From NCBI GenBank assembly GCA_949361645.1, contig OX442417.1, forward strand, positions 9,716,309 to 9,780,308: 64,000 nucleotides of DNA. Reading direction: 5' to 3'. Under the pieces are notes generated by a model, which was not told where the DNA came from, ran no database searches, and saw nothing but the letters and a program-made list of their open reading frames with translations. This document shows positions 44,840-59,800 of this stretch, in pieces. The number at the start of each line of letters is the position of its first letter. The first letter of the stretch is position 1. The position numbers were made by a program, and so were the translations under genes. Source of the DNA: Spongilla lacustris. Lineage: Eukaryota; Porifera; Demospongiae; Spongillida; Spongillidae.

Positions 44840-44896
44840 ATGAGTAAGAAGCCCAATTCAAGGGTGAATCCTGTGAAGAAGATTACTTCATCAAGT
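44840..44896 (+). CDS. USP exon 1 (start)
   Basis: ATG at 44840 gives [19 protein letters not shown] and a GTACAT donor, phase 0. An upstream ATG at 44835 makes a two-codon uORF (ATG CAA TGA) whose stop overlaps the main ATG. Confidence 0.6.
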
Positions 44897-47800
44897 GTAC
44901 ATGTACGTCCAGTATGAAGTGTATTTGGATTTACATTCTTCCTGCAATGTGATGCAGGAGGCCTATAATCCCAAAGTCTACACTGCACCCAGAGGATCAC
45001 CCTCTAGTACTCCACCTGGGATGAAACCTCAGCCTGGCCCGTGGAATGCACCCCCACAGCAACAGGTACGTACATGTGTATTAAGCCCCTCATGTACCTG
45101 GCACATTCCACCTCATACACGATAAGTGTATGGAATTAGGTACTTTGCACGGCAATCATTTAATCCTGCAATTTTTACGTGTACATGTGCATGTATATAT
45201 GCACTTGTGCTCATGTAGTCATTTCTACATGTACCTCAAGTGTTACTGCCTTTAGTTTGATTGTTACTTTTTATTTGCCATCACTATCCATCGAAGGCAC
45301 TTGTGAATTACATGTACATGTACAAACGTGTATAGTATACTTCTTAATTAAAATCAGTAGCTTATTTTGTGTGCGCTTTAATGTGTACATATAGTTTTAG
45401 TGGCTACATTGTATTTGCATACATGGTCATGTACACGTAGGCTAATTGATGGTTAAAGTCCTGAATAAAGGTATATACTGTACATGTACATGTACATGTA
45501 TCATTGGCTCCTTGAAGCCTATTATTGGGCCCTCACAGTCATGTGTACTAAACAGCATTTTGCCTCACTTGCATGTATGTCCACCTTCACATACACATGT
45601 ACTGCAGCCTTCCACCCTCATCCCTAAGGCCACCAGATACTATGTGTAATGTGCAACTCTTCATACACACTGTACCATGTACATGTACATGTGCATGTAC
45701 ATGTACATGGTCAGGTGTGTACGTTTACGTTTTTGTATTTATACTATATTAGGGTCAGATTATTGTATGTTTTGTATCACGGTGAAACACACAAATTCTA
45801 TGACACACTTTGAGGCTTCCTGTCTATATTATCTTGTACATGTACATGTACGAGTACATGTACGAATATACAGTGCCGGCTCGCAAGAGTGAGAAGTCAC
45901 ACCTCGCAACAGTGAAAAATAAGGCACATTCATCTTGGAGTTAGGAAAACTGTTTGTGTTCATAGCGCAACCATACCGCTTTCATCAGTAGAATTCATTT
46001 GGTGATGGTCGGTCTAGATAGATCGATATCGATACATGAAAGCGGTATGGTTGCGTAATAAACACGAACAGTTTTCCTAACTCCATGATGGATACATGTA
46101 TGCCTTATTTTTCGCTCTTGCAAATTGGCACTGTGCATAATAATTCAAAGCTACATAATATTGTAATGAGTGCCAGTTGGAAAGCCACTTAGAGTTAAAG
46201 ACACATTTTCCTGTCTGAAGTGGCGCATTGGAAAGACAGTATTCAATGGCTAATTTAGTGCATCGCCTAGACTGTTGGTTTTTAAGAGGATTCATAGGAT
46301 TTAGCGTGGCACACGTCACATGCTCAATGAATTTATCAAATTCATAATTCATCTCTGGCCAACAATCTCTACAGCTTTGGCCGTATACACATGTATATAC
46401 ATGTACATTGTGTATGTACAGTGTATGTGCATGTACACATGCTGTAGAATCGCTACGGCCCTGATGTACATATACATATACATGTAGGTGTACGTATTCA
46501 TGTATCTATTTGCATATGTACATGTATGTGTACATGTGCATGTATATCATATACATGTACATGTACATGTGCATTTGATATGTTGTTAGCAGTTTTATAA
46601 ATTTACAAGTTGTGATCAGTTGCTCCACTTGATATTGTGTTCAAGCAGCTGCCTTTGAATGTAAATATATGTACATGTACCATCCGATATCAGATTGCAT
46701 TGATCACTATTTCACTAGCTGGCTAAAATAAAATAACTCATTGGTGTGTGCATGTACAGAGTGTATCAGGTGTGTACTGTATGTTTATTTCTTATTAGAG
46801 AAGGCAAGCTAAAGAAAAGCAGACCCATAGCAGGGAGGTAGCAGCTAGGTCACGCTCATCACAGCTACATGTACCTGCAGTGACATCCAATACATGTGTG
46901 TTGTGCATGCATTTGCTGTCTCAAAGTGGTCCTTAATTTGATGCTGCTCACCAGCCACAAATAGGCAGACATTGGGCTCTCCATCAAGTGTGTCTACAAA
47001 CCTTAGGAAAGAGGTATTACATGTGTACTGTATACGGTATACATCCACCTGTATGTGTATTGTTGTAACATGCACATTTGTATATACATTTGTATATACA
47101 TGTACATGTAGTGTGATATTCATGGCGAGTTAAATACTATTATTATGTACATGTTCATGTAGGAATGCGTATACATGTATATGTACATGTATGTGCATTA
47201 TCCTGTACTTCGGGCGGCGGAAGGTATTTTATAGTGGGGGGGTAAAACGAGGGGGGGGGGGGGGGGGTGCTGTCCACGTTCGCTTTATCACTTTCATGCA
47301 GCTGTTAATTAAATTCATTACATAATTTCATACTCAAGGTAAAAGTTGGGGGGGGGGGGGAGGGGTGTTAATATCCCCCCCCGGTTCCGCCACCGCTGTA
47401 CTTTGTGTTGCATGTTAGATTAAGAACTTGTTTCTGAATTTTAGGTACATGTACATACATGTACAAAACATTTGACTGTACAATGTAGTACATGTGATGC
47501 AGCTCACATTCCCATGCATGCTTGCACATGGAAATCGTATATACATGTACAATGAGATTGTGATCAGTGTCTTGGTTTCAGTGCATGTACATCATGTACA
47601 TGTGTATGAACAGCATTGATGAGTTGGCTTGAATGTCTATACTTGTTCAGTGTAAACCATTGCTTTAAGAAATATTGTTCAATGTACATTTGTGCTTGTC
47701 AAGTTTTTTAATACATGTATTTATATTTCGTACATGTACAACATGTAGTGCAGATCGTCACATCGCAGTGGCAATTCGTTTGGTCACACAGTTGGAGTGA

Positions 47801-50800
47801 ATAAACACCAAAGCACGTCAACTGTTCAAGTGAGTTGCAATATTGGTATGCGATTTGCAGTTCAGTTATGCGTTCATGTATTTGATTGATGCCAGCATGT
47901 CAGAAAGTTAAAGTCTTGAGTGACATTACATATAGTGTACATCTACATCTACATGTACATCATATTTAGTGTGTACTGCACAAGTATCAAGTCATAGTCA
48001 TCTTCTTAGTTGGCTTTTGGACTAAGCTGTACATACATTGTATAATTAAACAGTAGGCTGGGGCAGTAACAAATTACATTTGAACGTGGCTGTAGAAAGA
48101 GATTACATGTAGCCCAATAAGTTTTAATTATGATTTTTAACTTTTAGACTTTCACTTCCACTTCAATTATACATGTACATGTATATAGTATTCTACATGA
48201 CCACTTGTGCAAGAAGTCTTTGTTTTATCATTAAAATCATAATAACGGCTATTAATAGTTAAACCATTGGTATATACATAGATAATACAAGGAAGACAAT
48301 AAACACATTATATGTGAAAGTTAGGTCTATGGCGGAGGAGCTATCCTGGAAAGGACAGCTGTGGCATTGGCACAGACCAGGTTGAGATTCAGCCGACCAT
48401 AGATCTCGTTGAGTATGATGGATTTTGGCCGGCATGTGGAGGTAGCAAGTCTGGAGGCTACTGAGGAGATGATGGCAGTGGCTTCCTTTCCCCAAGCCCC
48501 ATAGGTTTCCACTACCATAGGGACACAAACCCACCCTAGTTCTGAACATTTAGGGTCATTTGCTTTGTGCTTTCTAGCCTCGGTGGCCTGGGCAGCAGCT
48601 GTGGCCGACACTCCCGCTTCCAACAAAGTGACAGGATTAAGCGGTGAGGTGATGGACACATCTAATGCTGCAGTTCTGCCCAAGAACCAGTTGGGAAGTA
48701 AGATGTTCGCTGGACGGGTCTTGCTGTGGTCTCTGGTAAGATTGTTGCCAACTTCCACCTTAACCCCTATGTGAGCCCGACGACAGGTCTCCACCAGGAT
48801 GTCCCTAATCCTATTATGGCGGGAGACCACATCACCACCATATTTGCAGGTAATTGCATGGTGTCCAAGGTGATCAAGTGCACTACCTGGGCACAGTGCA
48901 CATTGGGAGCCCTCCGAGGTGTCAAGTCCAAGCCACCATTTGATGGCAACCTGGAAAACTGGTGGATCCATGTGAAGCCCCAAGTTCTCAGAGGGCACAA
49001 CTGAAAGCCAGGATGCAGCATGGGGGGAAGAAACTGACAGAAGACGTGCCTTATCTGCTACAGATGATGAATTCAGTAGTGTGTTGAAAACATGATCATC
49101 CAACTTAGCAGAAAGGGATTTCTGGGAGACTGGTGAAGTGAGGAGAGACTCAACACTAATTGCATCTGCAGGTGAGACCAAGCTGTTGAAGATGTCTACT
49201 GCTTGAGACAGATGGTGAGATGACTGCAGACCAAAGCCAGATGAGCATAAGGAGGAGATAAAAGCTGCTGGTGAGTGGCGGGACAATGACCGAAACCCAA
49301 GGCCCCCTCTACTTGGGCTAAGCTGAGCTTGTTGCCAGGCTGTATCTGACACGTCTACTCCAATGCATCGACAGAAGGTCATTCGGATATCATCATCGAT
49401 AAGAGCAAAGACTTTAGATGTGAGTGTTGATGGAGTTGCCCTTGCCAGATGTAACAGTTTGCAAAAAGCCCCACAAAGACGAAGAAGGATTAATGCAACC
49501 TGTGGATCAACTATCCCAACCTCCTCAAGTTGTGACAATAGGATCTTAGCTTTGGTGTGTTTTTTGGAGATAAAGGAGGAACAAAATTCCTGGTCGCCAA
49601 TGGGAATCCCTAGAATCTCCATATTGGGCTTGTCAGATTTCTTCATGCATAATGGGAACATGTCAAGGCCATGTCGGCTGAACACCTCACATTTAGGCAG
49701 GTTGACAATAATACCTAGAGCAGGGCCTTCCTCCTGGAGCAAAGACAGAATCCTGCATAATGAAGACCTGGGGCCAGCCACAGCCCCATCATCCAAGTAC
49801 CAGGCATGGAATGGGATGTTAGAGCAGGCACTGTCTCTTGCGATTTTCATCACTAAAATGTTTAAAACAAGTGAAAATAGCAGGGGTCCGAGTGGATCTC
49901 CTTGTTGGACACCTGACTCTGATGTCAAGCAGCCTAAATGGTGCCAAAGAAGAGGATGCTGTCCATAGCACCAGCTGACCCAAGGGAGAAGTTCAGGGAA
50001 ATGCTTGGCACACTCTGACAGGATAGCTTGGCGAGAGACCAAATTAAACGCATTTGTCATGTCCACTTTCAAAACACCAAAGTCATTTTCAGACCAGTGC
50101 TGTTCTATACATGTTCTCAAGCCGTGAGCAATCCTTTCAGCACCACAAGGGAGGGCCACACCAAATTGATATGGCTCAAAAAATGATGCCATTTTGCTTC
50201 GAAGGGCAGCACAAAGGCATTTCCCTGTCAGACGCCGTAAGGCTTCCCCAACAGCAATGGGGCGGATGTCTCCTGGTGTGGGCTTGTTTAGGGCAGTTAG
50301 GTTACCTCCTGCGAGGAAGATGGCTACATCCAGTGGAGCACTACCCGAGATCAGCAGATTGATGACAGCACGGAGAGTGTGGAGGAGTGGAGTCTGCAAA
50401 GGAACCTCAGCAGCATCAATCAGGTGCTGTATTCGGAGGCCAGAGGGTCCAGCTGCCGTTAACTTGGGAAAGGATCTGAGAATGTTCATAAGGCTAAGAT
50501 CAGGTGGAAATTTAAAATCTGTGTTTGATGGGAGGGGAATTGCTGGGCAAGCACTACTGGGGTGCTTACTGATGAGTAGCTTCCAAGTGTCATCATTATT
50601 GGGTGCAACTCCAGAAGATATGAGGACTTGGCAGGCCTTTCCGTAGAGACCGTCCTGAGCCAATGAAATGGCAGAAGCCACTTTTCTCCTGCCTGGATCT
50701 TCCTTAGGGTGAGGTGAGCTTGATTTGGATGTAGCACGCCTTACTGCCAGATTCCACAAATCTCCAAGATGCCCACCTGACCACATATCACATAGAACCT

Positions 50801-53800
50801 CCAATGGTATAGGCTTGTTGTGACGACCTCTTCTTCTGGAGCAAGGCAGTACACACTTAGGGAGCATGAAGAGCTTCACCCACGAGCCAATAGAATTCTC
50901 AGTAATCACAGCTCTGAGTGCAGCTGATAGCACACGGGCAAAGGCTGGCTTGGCTTTGTTTGGGATGAATCGAATTGTAGGACATTTGAGGTTGCAGATG
51001 TCCCTGAGGGAAGGCAAATCATCACCTGAAGCACTAGACAGAGGTGTAGCCACTGAAGGTTCAGGTGAGGGAGGGGGTTTTAAACACTTCTTGATATGTG
51101 AGGACTTGTGGGAGATGGCAACAAGGCTAGAGCAGTGGTGGCAGATGTATAGGTTCTGATTGATAAGCCATGTGTCAGGGACTGCACCACAGAATGTACC
51201 TCTGACGTGACCTTCCATGTGAATGCGCCACATGGATGGTGCAATGAGTGCCTGGCAACCCTGGACAATGCAGGGCTTCTTATGGTTGTCGCATTGAGGA
51301 TGTACGGAGGAGTCACTGGAATTTGTTGAAAATAGAGAGGAGGATGCTGTGGGCTGCAGCTGTGATAATAATTATTATACATGTGTACATTTACATGTCT
51401 CTTCATTTTTTATTGATGGCAAATACAAATGTTGTACATGTACATGTATGTTTAGTGTTTTGAATGTACCCTTCCACCCCTCAACACAGCGTACACCTCG
51501 CAATGTTGCCAAAGAGAAGCACATGGAAAGTAAGATACAGGCGGCTCATGACACAAAAGATATTACCATAGCCAAGCTCAGAGCTGATGTAAAAGAGAAA
51601 CAAAATGAACTACATATGGTGAAAGCTTTAATGTCTAGAGAGATGGATCAGGAACGGAACAGGATTCACTGCGAGGCAGAAAAGGAGAAGAGCACTGAAG
51701 TGAACAGAGTCAAAGCTGAAATGACAAAAGAGAAGACAAAGGAGATGGATAAGCTGAAGGCAAAGCTTTTGAAGGAATATGAAGTAAAAGTGAAGAGATT
51801 AAAAGCTGAAATGATTAAATCGAAGGAGAGTGAATTAGAGAGGCTCACTGCTGAAATGGTTAAACAGAAAGAAAAAGAATTAGAGGTCATTAAAGCTGAA
51901 GTGTTTAAGAAAAAAGAAAAAGATAAAGGAATGGAGAGAAAGGCTAGGCTTTTACGGGGGAAAGAAAGGGAATGCAGCATAGTCAGAGCTGAAGTGGTAG
52001 ACAAAAAAAGAGAAATGGAGGCATTCAAGGATGAATTGATGAAAGAGAAAGGAAAGGAAGTGAGCAGACTGAGGGCTGAGATGTTGAAGGTGAAGGATGC
52101 AGAAATATGCAAAGTAAAGACTGAATTGACTGCTGGACATGAGAAAGAAATAAAGCAGCTCAGAATGATGATGACAAAAGAGAAAGAGAAGGAAATTAAT
52201 GAGTTGAGGTTGGAGTTGTTGAGGGAGAAGGAGAGAGAAATTGACGAAATAAAGGCTCAGATGGGGAACCATCTGATACATGGAAATGAGAGGCTGAGGG
52301 CTGAGCTGTTGAAGGTAAAGGATGCAGAAATATGCAAAGTAAGGACTGAATTGACTGCTGAACATGAGAAAGAAATCAAACAGCTCAGAGCAAGAATGAT
52401 AAAAGAAAAAGAGAAGGAAATTAATGAGTTGTTGAGGGAAAAAGACGGAGAAATTGACAAAACAAACCATGTGATGAGTGAGATACTGAGGGTAGAGCTG
52501 TTGAAAAGTGGAGAAAATGAGATTGGCAAGGTCAAGGCTGAATTGAGTATAGAGAAAGAGAGAGAAATGGAAATGTTTAAAGCTGAAGTAATGAAATGGA
52601 ATGAGATTGAAATTAGCAGACTGAGGGCTAAGCTGTTGAAGGAAAAGGATGCTGAAATTTCCAAAGTAAAGACTGAATTGTCTCTTGAACACGAGAAAGA
52701 AATAAAACAGCTCAAAGTAAAAGAAAAACAGGAGAAAGACAGAGAAATTGATGAAATAAAGGCTCAGATGGATATTAAAAGAGAGAGAGAAATTGATAGA
52801 TTGAAGACTGAGAGCCGTGTGATAAATGAAAATCAAAAGGCTGAGCTGTTGAGAGAGAAGGAGAGAGAAATAGAACAGTTGAGGGTGCAGATGATGAAAG
52901 GAAAGGATGTGGAAAAAAGAACAAGTACATGTACATTTAGTGACAGGCTCAAGGAGACTGAGGTACATGTAAGCCGTGGTAGCCCTGGCAAGATCGGAGG
53001 GGCAGAGGGCATAAATCTGGGGGGAGGGCTTTGTATATCCATTAGACAATCCACATGTAACTAGTTCAATTGTGAGCGATTATTAAGCAGTACAACTGCG
53101 AGCCAACGTAAGGAAACATTGTAATATTGTACGTGTACATGTACATGTAAATCTACAGTAAAAATTACCCTATTGGATACATGAAGACCATACATGTACT
53201 TGATTGACATTTATTTACTGCATCTTGCAATTGTGGGAACAACATTCATGTGCCGAAGCATTTATATAGGGGTGGCACAATCGTTCCACTGAACTTGTCC
53301 ATAGCCTAGGGATAAAACTTGTAGTTTTTTTGTGTTTATGCTTTTACGTTGTACATGTACATGTACATGTACATGTAAATGTTGTACATGATGATCTGCC
53401 ATAATGTTATACATTTTCATGTACAAGATAAATATTCTTATCATGTACATGTACATGTAGTACTTGTACATGTACATGTAACTAAGATATGGGCATTGCA
53501 GCCATTTTATTACGCTAATTTTTACAATTCGCTATATGCATGAGCACTACACTTTGCATGTACATGTGTGCATACATTGATTAATAAAAATTGTCTTTGT
53601 TAGCCTTCCACTACAGTGCCCTGTAACAGGAATGCTGATACACTTTGGATTACCACTGGTATAAGGTTAGTACATGTAATTGGTATGATATGAGGACGAG
53701 GACAAGGGTAGTACATGTACATGTACAGTACACGTATGTATATCAGTGTATTGGTATCTTCACTTGCAGATCCAGTGTTGGGGCTTCCTCTGCTCCACGA

Positions 53801-56800
53801 GTGTGTGGGCTTTCTAACCTTGGCAACACATGTTACATGAATGCTGCGCTTCAGTGTCTGTACAGTACCACTGCATTTAGAAATGCATTTGTGAAAGGTG
53901 ATTTGGTTTTAATGTGGATGTCTAATATCTGTGGCACACCTGCATGTTATAATATCTAGTGAGGGCCAATGCCACTGCCATGCTCACCAGATGTGTTTTG
54001 CATTAACTATAGGCAGTTTATGATAGTGTATCGTTATTAAAAATGTGGGTGTTGATGTATGTACCGTTATGTTCACATGTTTACCGTAGCATAAAAGCAA
54101 TTCTTTGGATGAATTTTAGGAGTGCCGTGTGCATATTATAAATTAGATTTTGGTTCCTGTACTGTTTCATTGCATGCTGTTTCTTTCCAAAACAAGTCTA
54201 GTACATGTACATTGTACATCCCATCAAACATTCTTTACCCCCATCCAAAATCATTACTAATTGTACATGTACATTTACATGTTTAAATGGCAACATTGTG
54301 TTTGGTACATGTACATGTACATACACTAAATGTGTGTTTTTAAAATTTACGAACTCCTGCAATAAATCATTATCAAACCTACATGTACAGTACATGTGAT
54401 AAAACATAGCGTAATTCACAGTGCATGAATGAAGGTGCATAACTACATGTAGGTAATGTTACTATGATTCCTCAATTACATATACATGTACATGTAATTG
54501 CCAAGAATCTAATTTTATTGTTGTTTCTTACTGGATTTATGAAAGTGATTTGTCATTTGCAAGGGGAATTTGTGGCTGAACTAATGAACTTGTTGCAAGA
54601 AATGTCAAGTGGGAAGAAGGAAGCTGTGAAGCCACTTCGGCTTAAGGTTGGAACTACATGTACATGTACAATGTACATGTACATGCAAGTATTTGTTCTT
54701 ATGATCCTTGTACTCAAACATACATGTACCACAAATTAACTCCATTCATCACCCTCAAAATTACATATTCACACTCAGTGTCATCATCTGCCCATGACTC
54801 CATGTTCACTTGTTTGGTGTATACATATACATGTACATGTACAATGTACATGTATGTGTGTGTGTGTGTGTGTGTGCCAAGGAAGGTTTGCATTAGGATC
54901 ATCGATTCAATACAAGTAAATAAAATCATTCTCTACATGTGTATGAGAAAGTTGGTGGTACATGTATATAGGATTTGAAAGCAATAGTGGTGTAAAAAGG
55001 AAGGAAACAAGGGTCTAATTATAAGGAAGAACGAAATAGTCCTATATTTAGCACATGACTAATTTAACAAACCCTTCCTACTATGTGTGCTAAATATAGG
55101 ACTACAGGGTGTATTTCGTTTTTCCTTATTATTAGACCCTTGTTTCCTTCCTTTTTACACCACTATTGCATTCAAATCCTATATACATGTACCACCATAG
55201 AGAATGTTTTTTATTTACTTGTTTCATTGCTTTTTATTCATAACTGGATGCTTTCAAGTTAGGATAGATATAATCTACAAGTAAGTATATAATAATTAAT
55301 TTGTGGTGCAACAGACATTTAGTCATTTTAATCTATACCCACCGCTATGCAACAAAATGGCACTGTGATATCTGCTGCTGCAGTGATTTGGGGCAGGAGA
55401 CTGATATTAAAACTAGAAGCTATTCTTAATGATACATGTAGATTGGATGTCTGTGGATACACTTATAGATGTAATTTATCAAGGGAAAGAGACCAAATTT
55501 CAGCTTTGTTTCCCCAGTCCCTGACAAAGTGCTGCATGCTCAAGGACTAATAATAGCCTGGTGGGAAATAAGAAACACTGGTTACTATCTAAAGTATTAT
55601 TTACATTATTACATTATTTGCATTGTAACTCTTTACATTGTACATGCCCTAACTCTGTGGCCACATATAAAAATCCAAGATCACAATAGTATGGTAAATC
55701 CGTAAACAATGCTGTACATGTAAGTATTGAAAAGCATTTTTCTCATTTTTCTATACCCAAGTCTGCTTTTCTGATGATACAGTGAGGGAATTTCTTTATA
55801 TGTGTGGCCAGCACCTCTACAGCAATTGAGTGTTCTGCAAATCAATTTGATCTCAGTTTTTTTTTAAATCTCAACTGGAGGATGCAAATGTAGGCTTGTA
55901 TATACTTGCCATGGAAAATGTACATGTACATGTATGTACCTGTTATTGATATAATGGCTTCCATAATCAACAGCTTGAACAGGCTGTGCTTGGCATTGGT
56001 GGTGAATGCTTGATATGCCCCTTAATCACTATATAGTTTTTCATTTAATTCACTCAACAAGTACTTTCCGTTTCCTGCAAAAATGCCCCTGTTGTAGTGA
56101 CTGTGCATTGGATAGACTATCACTAATGGAATAACTGCTCCTGTTGGAGTGACTGTGCCACTGTTAGAATGTGTGTGCCCCTGTTAGAATGACTGCATGC
56201 CTATTAGAATGACTGCGCCCCTTTTGGAGTGTCTGAGCCCCTGTTGTAGTGTCTGTGTTGTGCATGTGTACCACTATCTCAGAATTCGAAGAAGCCAGCT
56301 TGTGTAAACTATCCATCAGTTACCAACCCAGGGACAACCCACCTGTGTTTGTCTTCACTGGTCAGCATTTTTACATGTGATTGAGAGTTTATTTTCAAAA
56401 ACTAAAAGTATTTTCTATAATGGTACATGTAGTGCATGCATATGGCATTTTATCAAATACCTGTTATGTTGATAATCATGACATTCATAGCACGCCAATG
56501 TGTTGGGTTCACAAGTACGTGTAGCTACGCTTTTAATATTAGTGAAGCTACATGTATGCATTAATACAGACATCTGACATATCAGCTATCACATCTGATC
56601 TCTAGCCACATAAACCAGTACCAATCAGTCAGGGTACCCATCACATGGCGTAGTTAGGAGCAGGTAGCTACGTACTACATACCTATGGTTGACTATATTG
56701 TGTTGAGCCTTAATCGTAACTCTTGTCCATCGAGTATAGCCTTATGTCATTGTCTTTTAGCAGTCCGTTGGACCTTTTCTGGTACTGCTCGATACTTTGC

Positions 56801-59800
56801 ACGTCGAATGGTCCGTTTCTTTTCAGGCTCTGCTTTGTACAGTGCTCTAGCTGGATGCAAAATGTCATCTCTAGTTTGAAGGGCATTTATTTTTGACAAG
56901 GGCTGAAGAGCAACTTCACCAACGTCAAACAACAGTCCTATATTAAAATTAACAATAATTGGCGATTAACAGATGCTAGTGCCCAGACTATACACATTAT
57001 AGCTCTATAATACTGTAGTTATTAGTACTGTTGTTTGTAGACTCTAGCATGTGCAAAATTGTCGAGAGCGAGATTCCTCAGGACTCGTTGATATACGTTA
57101 GTTGCAAACACAACTATTAATATATACATTGTAGCTTCAAGACTATTTGACCACGGAAGCAAGTATGGTGACCAATTCTGAAGCGATTGGTGTGGTTTTC
57201 ATTCCTTAGAAGTGTTCCTATCCCGAGTTATGCGTTTCCAACACAAAAAGTGGCCGACGACAATACGTGAGACTGGGTACGAGTTGAGACAAGTGTTTTG
57301 TTCTCCGCAACCAAGCGGTTTTGTGACGTCCAACAAACGCTAACCTGCATATTTTTAACATCTTCTTCGATAACGAGAAAAATCTAACCGATTCGATCGT
57401 CAGGAGTCCCGTTAGAAGCTGGTCGCATATTTTTTATGACATTCACAATCGGGGTCAAATCCTATATGAGAGTTAACGTAACTCTCGGCATGAAATGTAT
57501 AATTTGGTGGATACATTTGTACTTGCACCCACAGTTGAATTGTCGTTTCAATGCGTATGTACATTGTACACATGTTATGTATGTGTACATGTACATGTAC
57601 ATGGATGTCCAGACAGTTGTAGTACATATATATGTATATACATGTACATGTATGTACATTTTATGTACATGTAAGTTCATGTACATGTACATGAACTGTA
57701 CCTGCCCATGTGCGTGTACATGTACATGTACATGTGTATGTACATGGATGTCCAGACAGTTGTAGTACATATATATGTATATACATGTACATGTATGTAC
57801 ATTTTATGTACATGTAAGTTCATGTACATGTACATGAACTGTACCTGCCCATGTGCGTGTACATGTACATGTACATGTGTATGTACGAGTAGTTGATTTG
57901 AAGGCTTCTTTAATTCAAATGAGTCTACTACAATGTTACATTTACATGTACATGTACATGTACATGTACACGTACATGCACATGTACATGTATATGTACA
58001 TTGTACAACACCAGTTGTAATTCGTTCTGTGCACTATACATGTACTTACATGCAGGTTCTAGTTGAAAACTCATTTCGTGGATTTTCCGGATCGTTGCAG
58101 CAAGATTCTCAAGAATTCCTAACAGCCCTACTAGAAAGGCTTCATGAAGAACTTGGTGCCAAAGTCAGAAATGCAAGTGAGGTTTGTTTGTACACACATA
58201 CACAATATTTACACTGATAAATTTTTAGCCATGGAGGAGGGGGTTCAGTGTCCTCATCTTTGTCACTATTATCAAAACCCACTTCTTTATCCTTTGGGCC
58301 CAATTAAGTGATAAACTCCTCACTCCAAGAGGTTTCAGAAAACTCAGCACAAATAGGAATTTCTTCCTTAGCATCCAGCATTTCTGAAGTAACTTGATCA
58401 AATAGTTCATCCACTTCAGTGTCATCATCATTGTCCTCCCCACATTTGTGCACATCAATGTCACAAAACAGATCTGTGTCATTTGATGCATGTACATGTA
58501 CATGTATTTTCTGCTTAGCCAGTCCACAACATGTAACAAAGGGTCAGTGGAGATAAGTGGAGCAGTAGTGAATCGTGGTACTGGATATGGTACTGCAAGT
58601 ATATCTCAAACTGGAAATCACCATATGGATCATGTTAATCCATAAACAACATGGATTATGTTAATCTATGAATATGATGCTATAAATAAATAATAACCTG
58701 GCTATCTCAATGCATCGTAGTGCAATATTTAGTTATTAAATCTGGATGTCTGCACACCTACTGTAGTAGTTGTTTGTTGATAGGAACAATTGCAAGATAA
58801 TTCCAGCACACAACCAGCAGACATCCTAGTTACCAATTTGGATAGTGCTGCTGTTTGAAATTGCCGTTGCATCCCTGCTTACATGTACATCTAACTACAA
58901 TGTATATTGGAAGCGGGCATGTACATGTACATGTACCAGGGTGTTTCAGCAAAGGCAGCTGAGCACCGAAAATGGCTCTACATGTGTAAGTACAATGTAT
59001 GTTGAGTTGCTCTAATGTATTTCTCTTAGGTAGGTAGTAGCAGAGCTACAATGTATATGGCCACATTAGCTTGTTATTGGTTAGAGCTAACACTTGGTCA
59101 ATCCTAGTCCGCTACTATCCTCAAACATTTTTTTACACATACCCTGTACATTTATTTTTGTGCCTTTGTTGGTATTCATGTACTGTACATTTACATGTCA
59201 ATTAATATATTAATTGGCAAAAAAAATATCCTAGAATTGTCAAACTGGAAATCACTATTATGGTTTAACATCAATTATATGTACAGTGTGTACATGTACA
59301 TGTATCATACATGTATACCACAAACAGGTAGTGGTTTATCATCTCTGGACATTATGATAATATGTGCTGTCCATAAATTAGGAATACTTCGAGTAGAAAT
59401 CACCATTACGGCTTGCATTAAAATTTTAAGACTCACTACATGTACATGTATCCACATGACAATTATCTATACAAAATGATGTCTCAATTGCAATCACTGT
59501 AAAGGTACAGTAGCATGTACATACATGTACAGTGTACATGTACATAACCATGTGCATTTGTGCAGCACACATTTTACTGAAATTACACATACATGTACAT
59601 GTACATGTACATGACCTACATGTGTATACATGTACGTGAGGGTGATGTTCATGATTAAAGTTTTTGTACAATAGGAATCCTTAGTATCAAGAGTATTTCA
59701 TGGGGAGCTGCAAACTACACTTCACTGTGAGAAGTGTCACCAGGTATGTACACGTAACCTACATGTACATTGTATGTGTATTTGCTTTCAAGCAGCAAAA

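Noticed and set aside
51666..53054. Long Ser/Phe-rich frames on minus opposite the coiled coil
   Set aside because: Complement of GAA/AAG-rich codons gives TTC/CTT frames; the plus strand has splice sites and joins to the USP.
57412..57896. Cys/Tyr/Met-rich frames (MYMYMY, CTCTCT)
   Set aside because: Translations of (TACATG)n in different frames; such frames occur across the whole right half.
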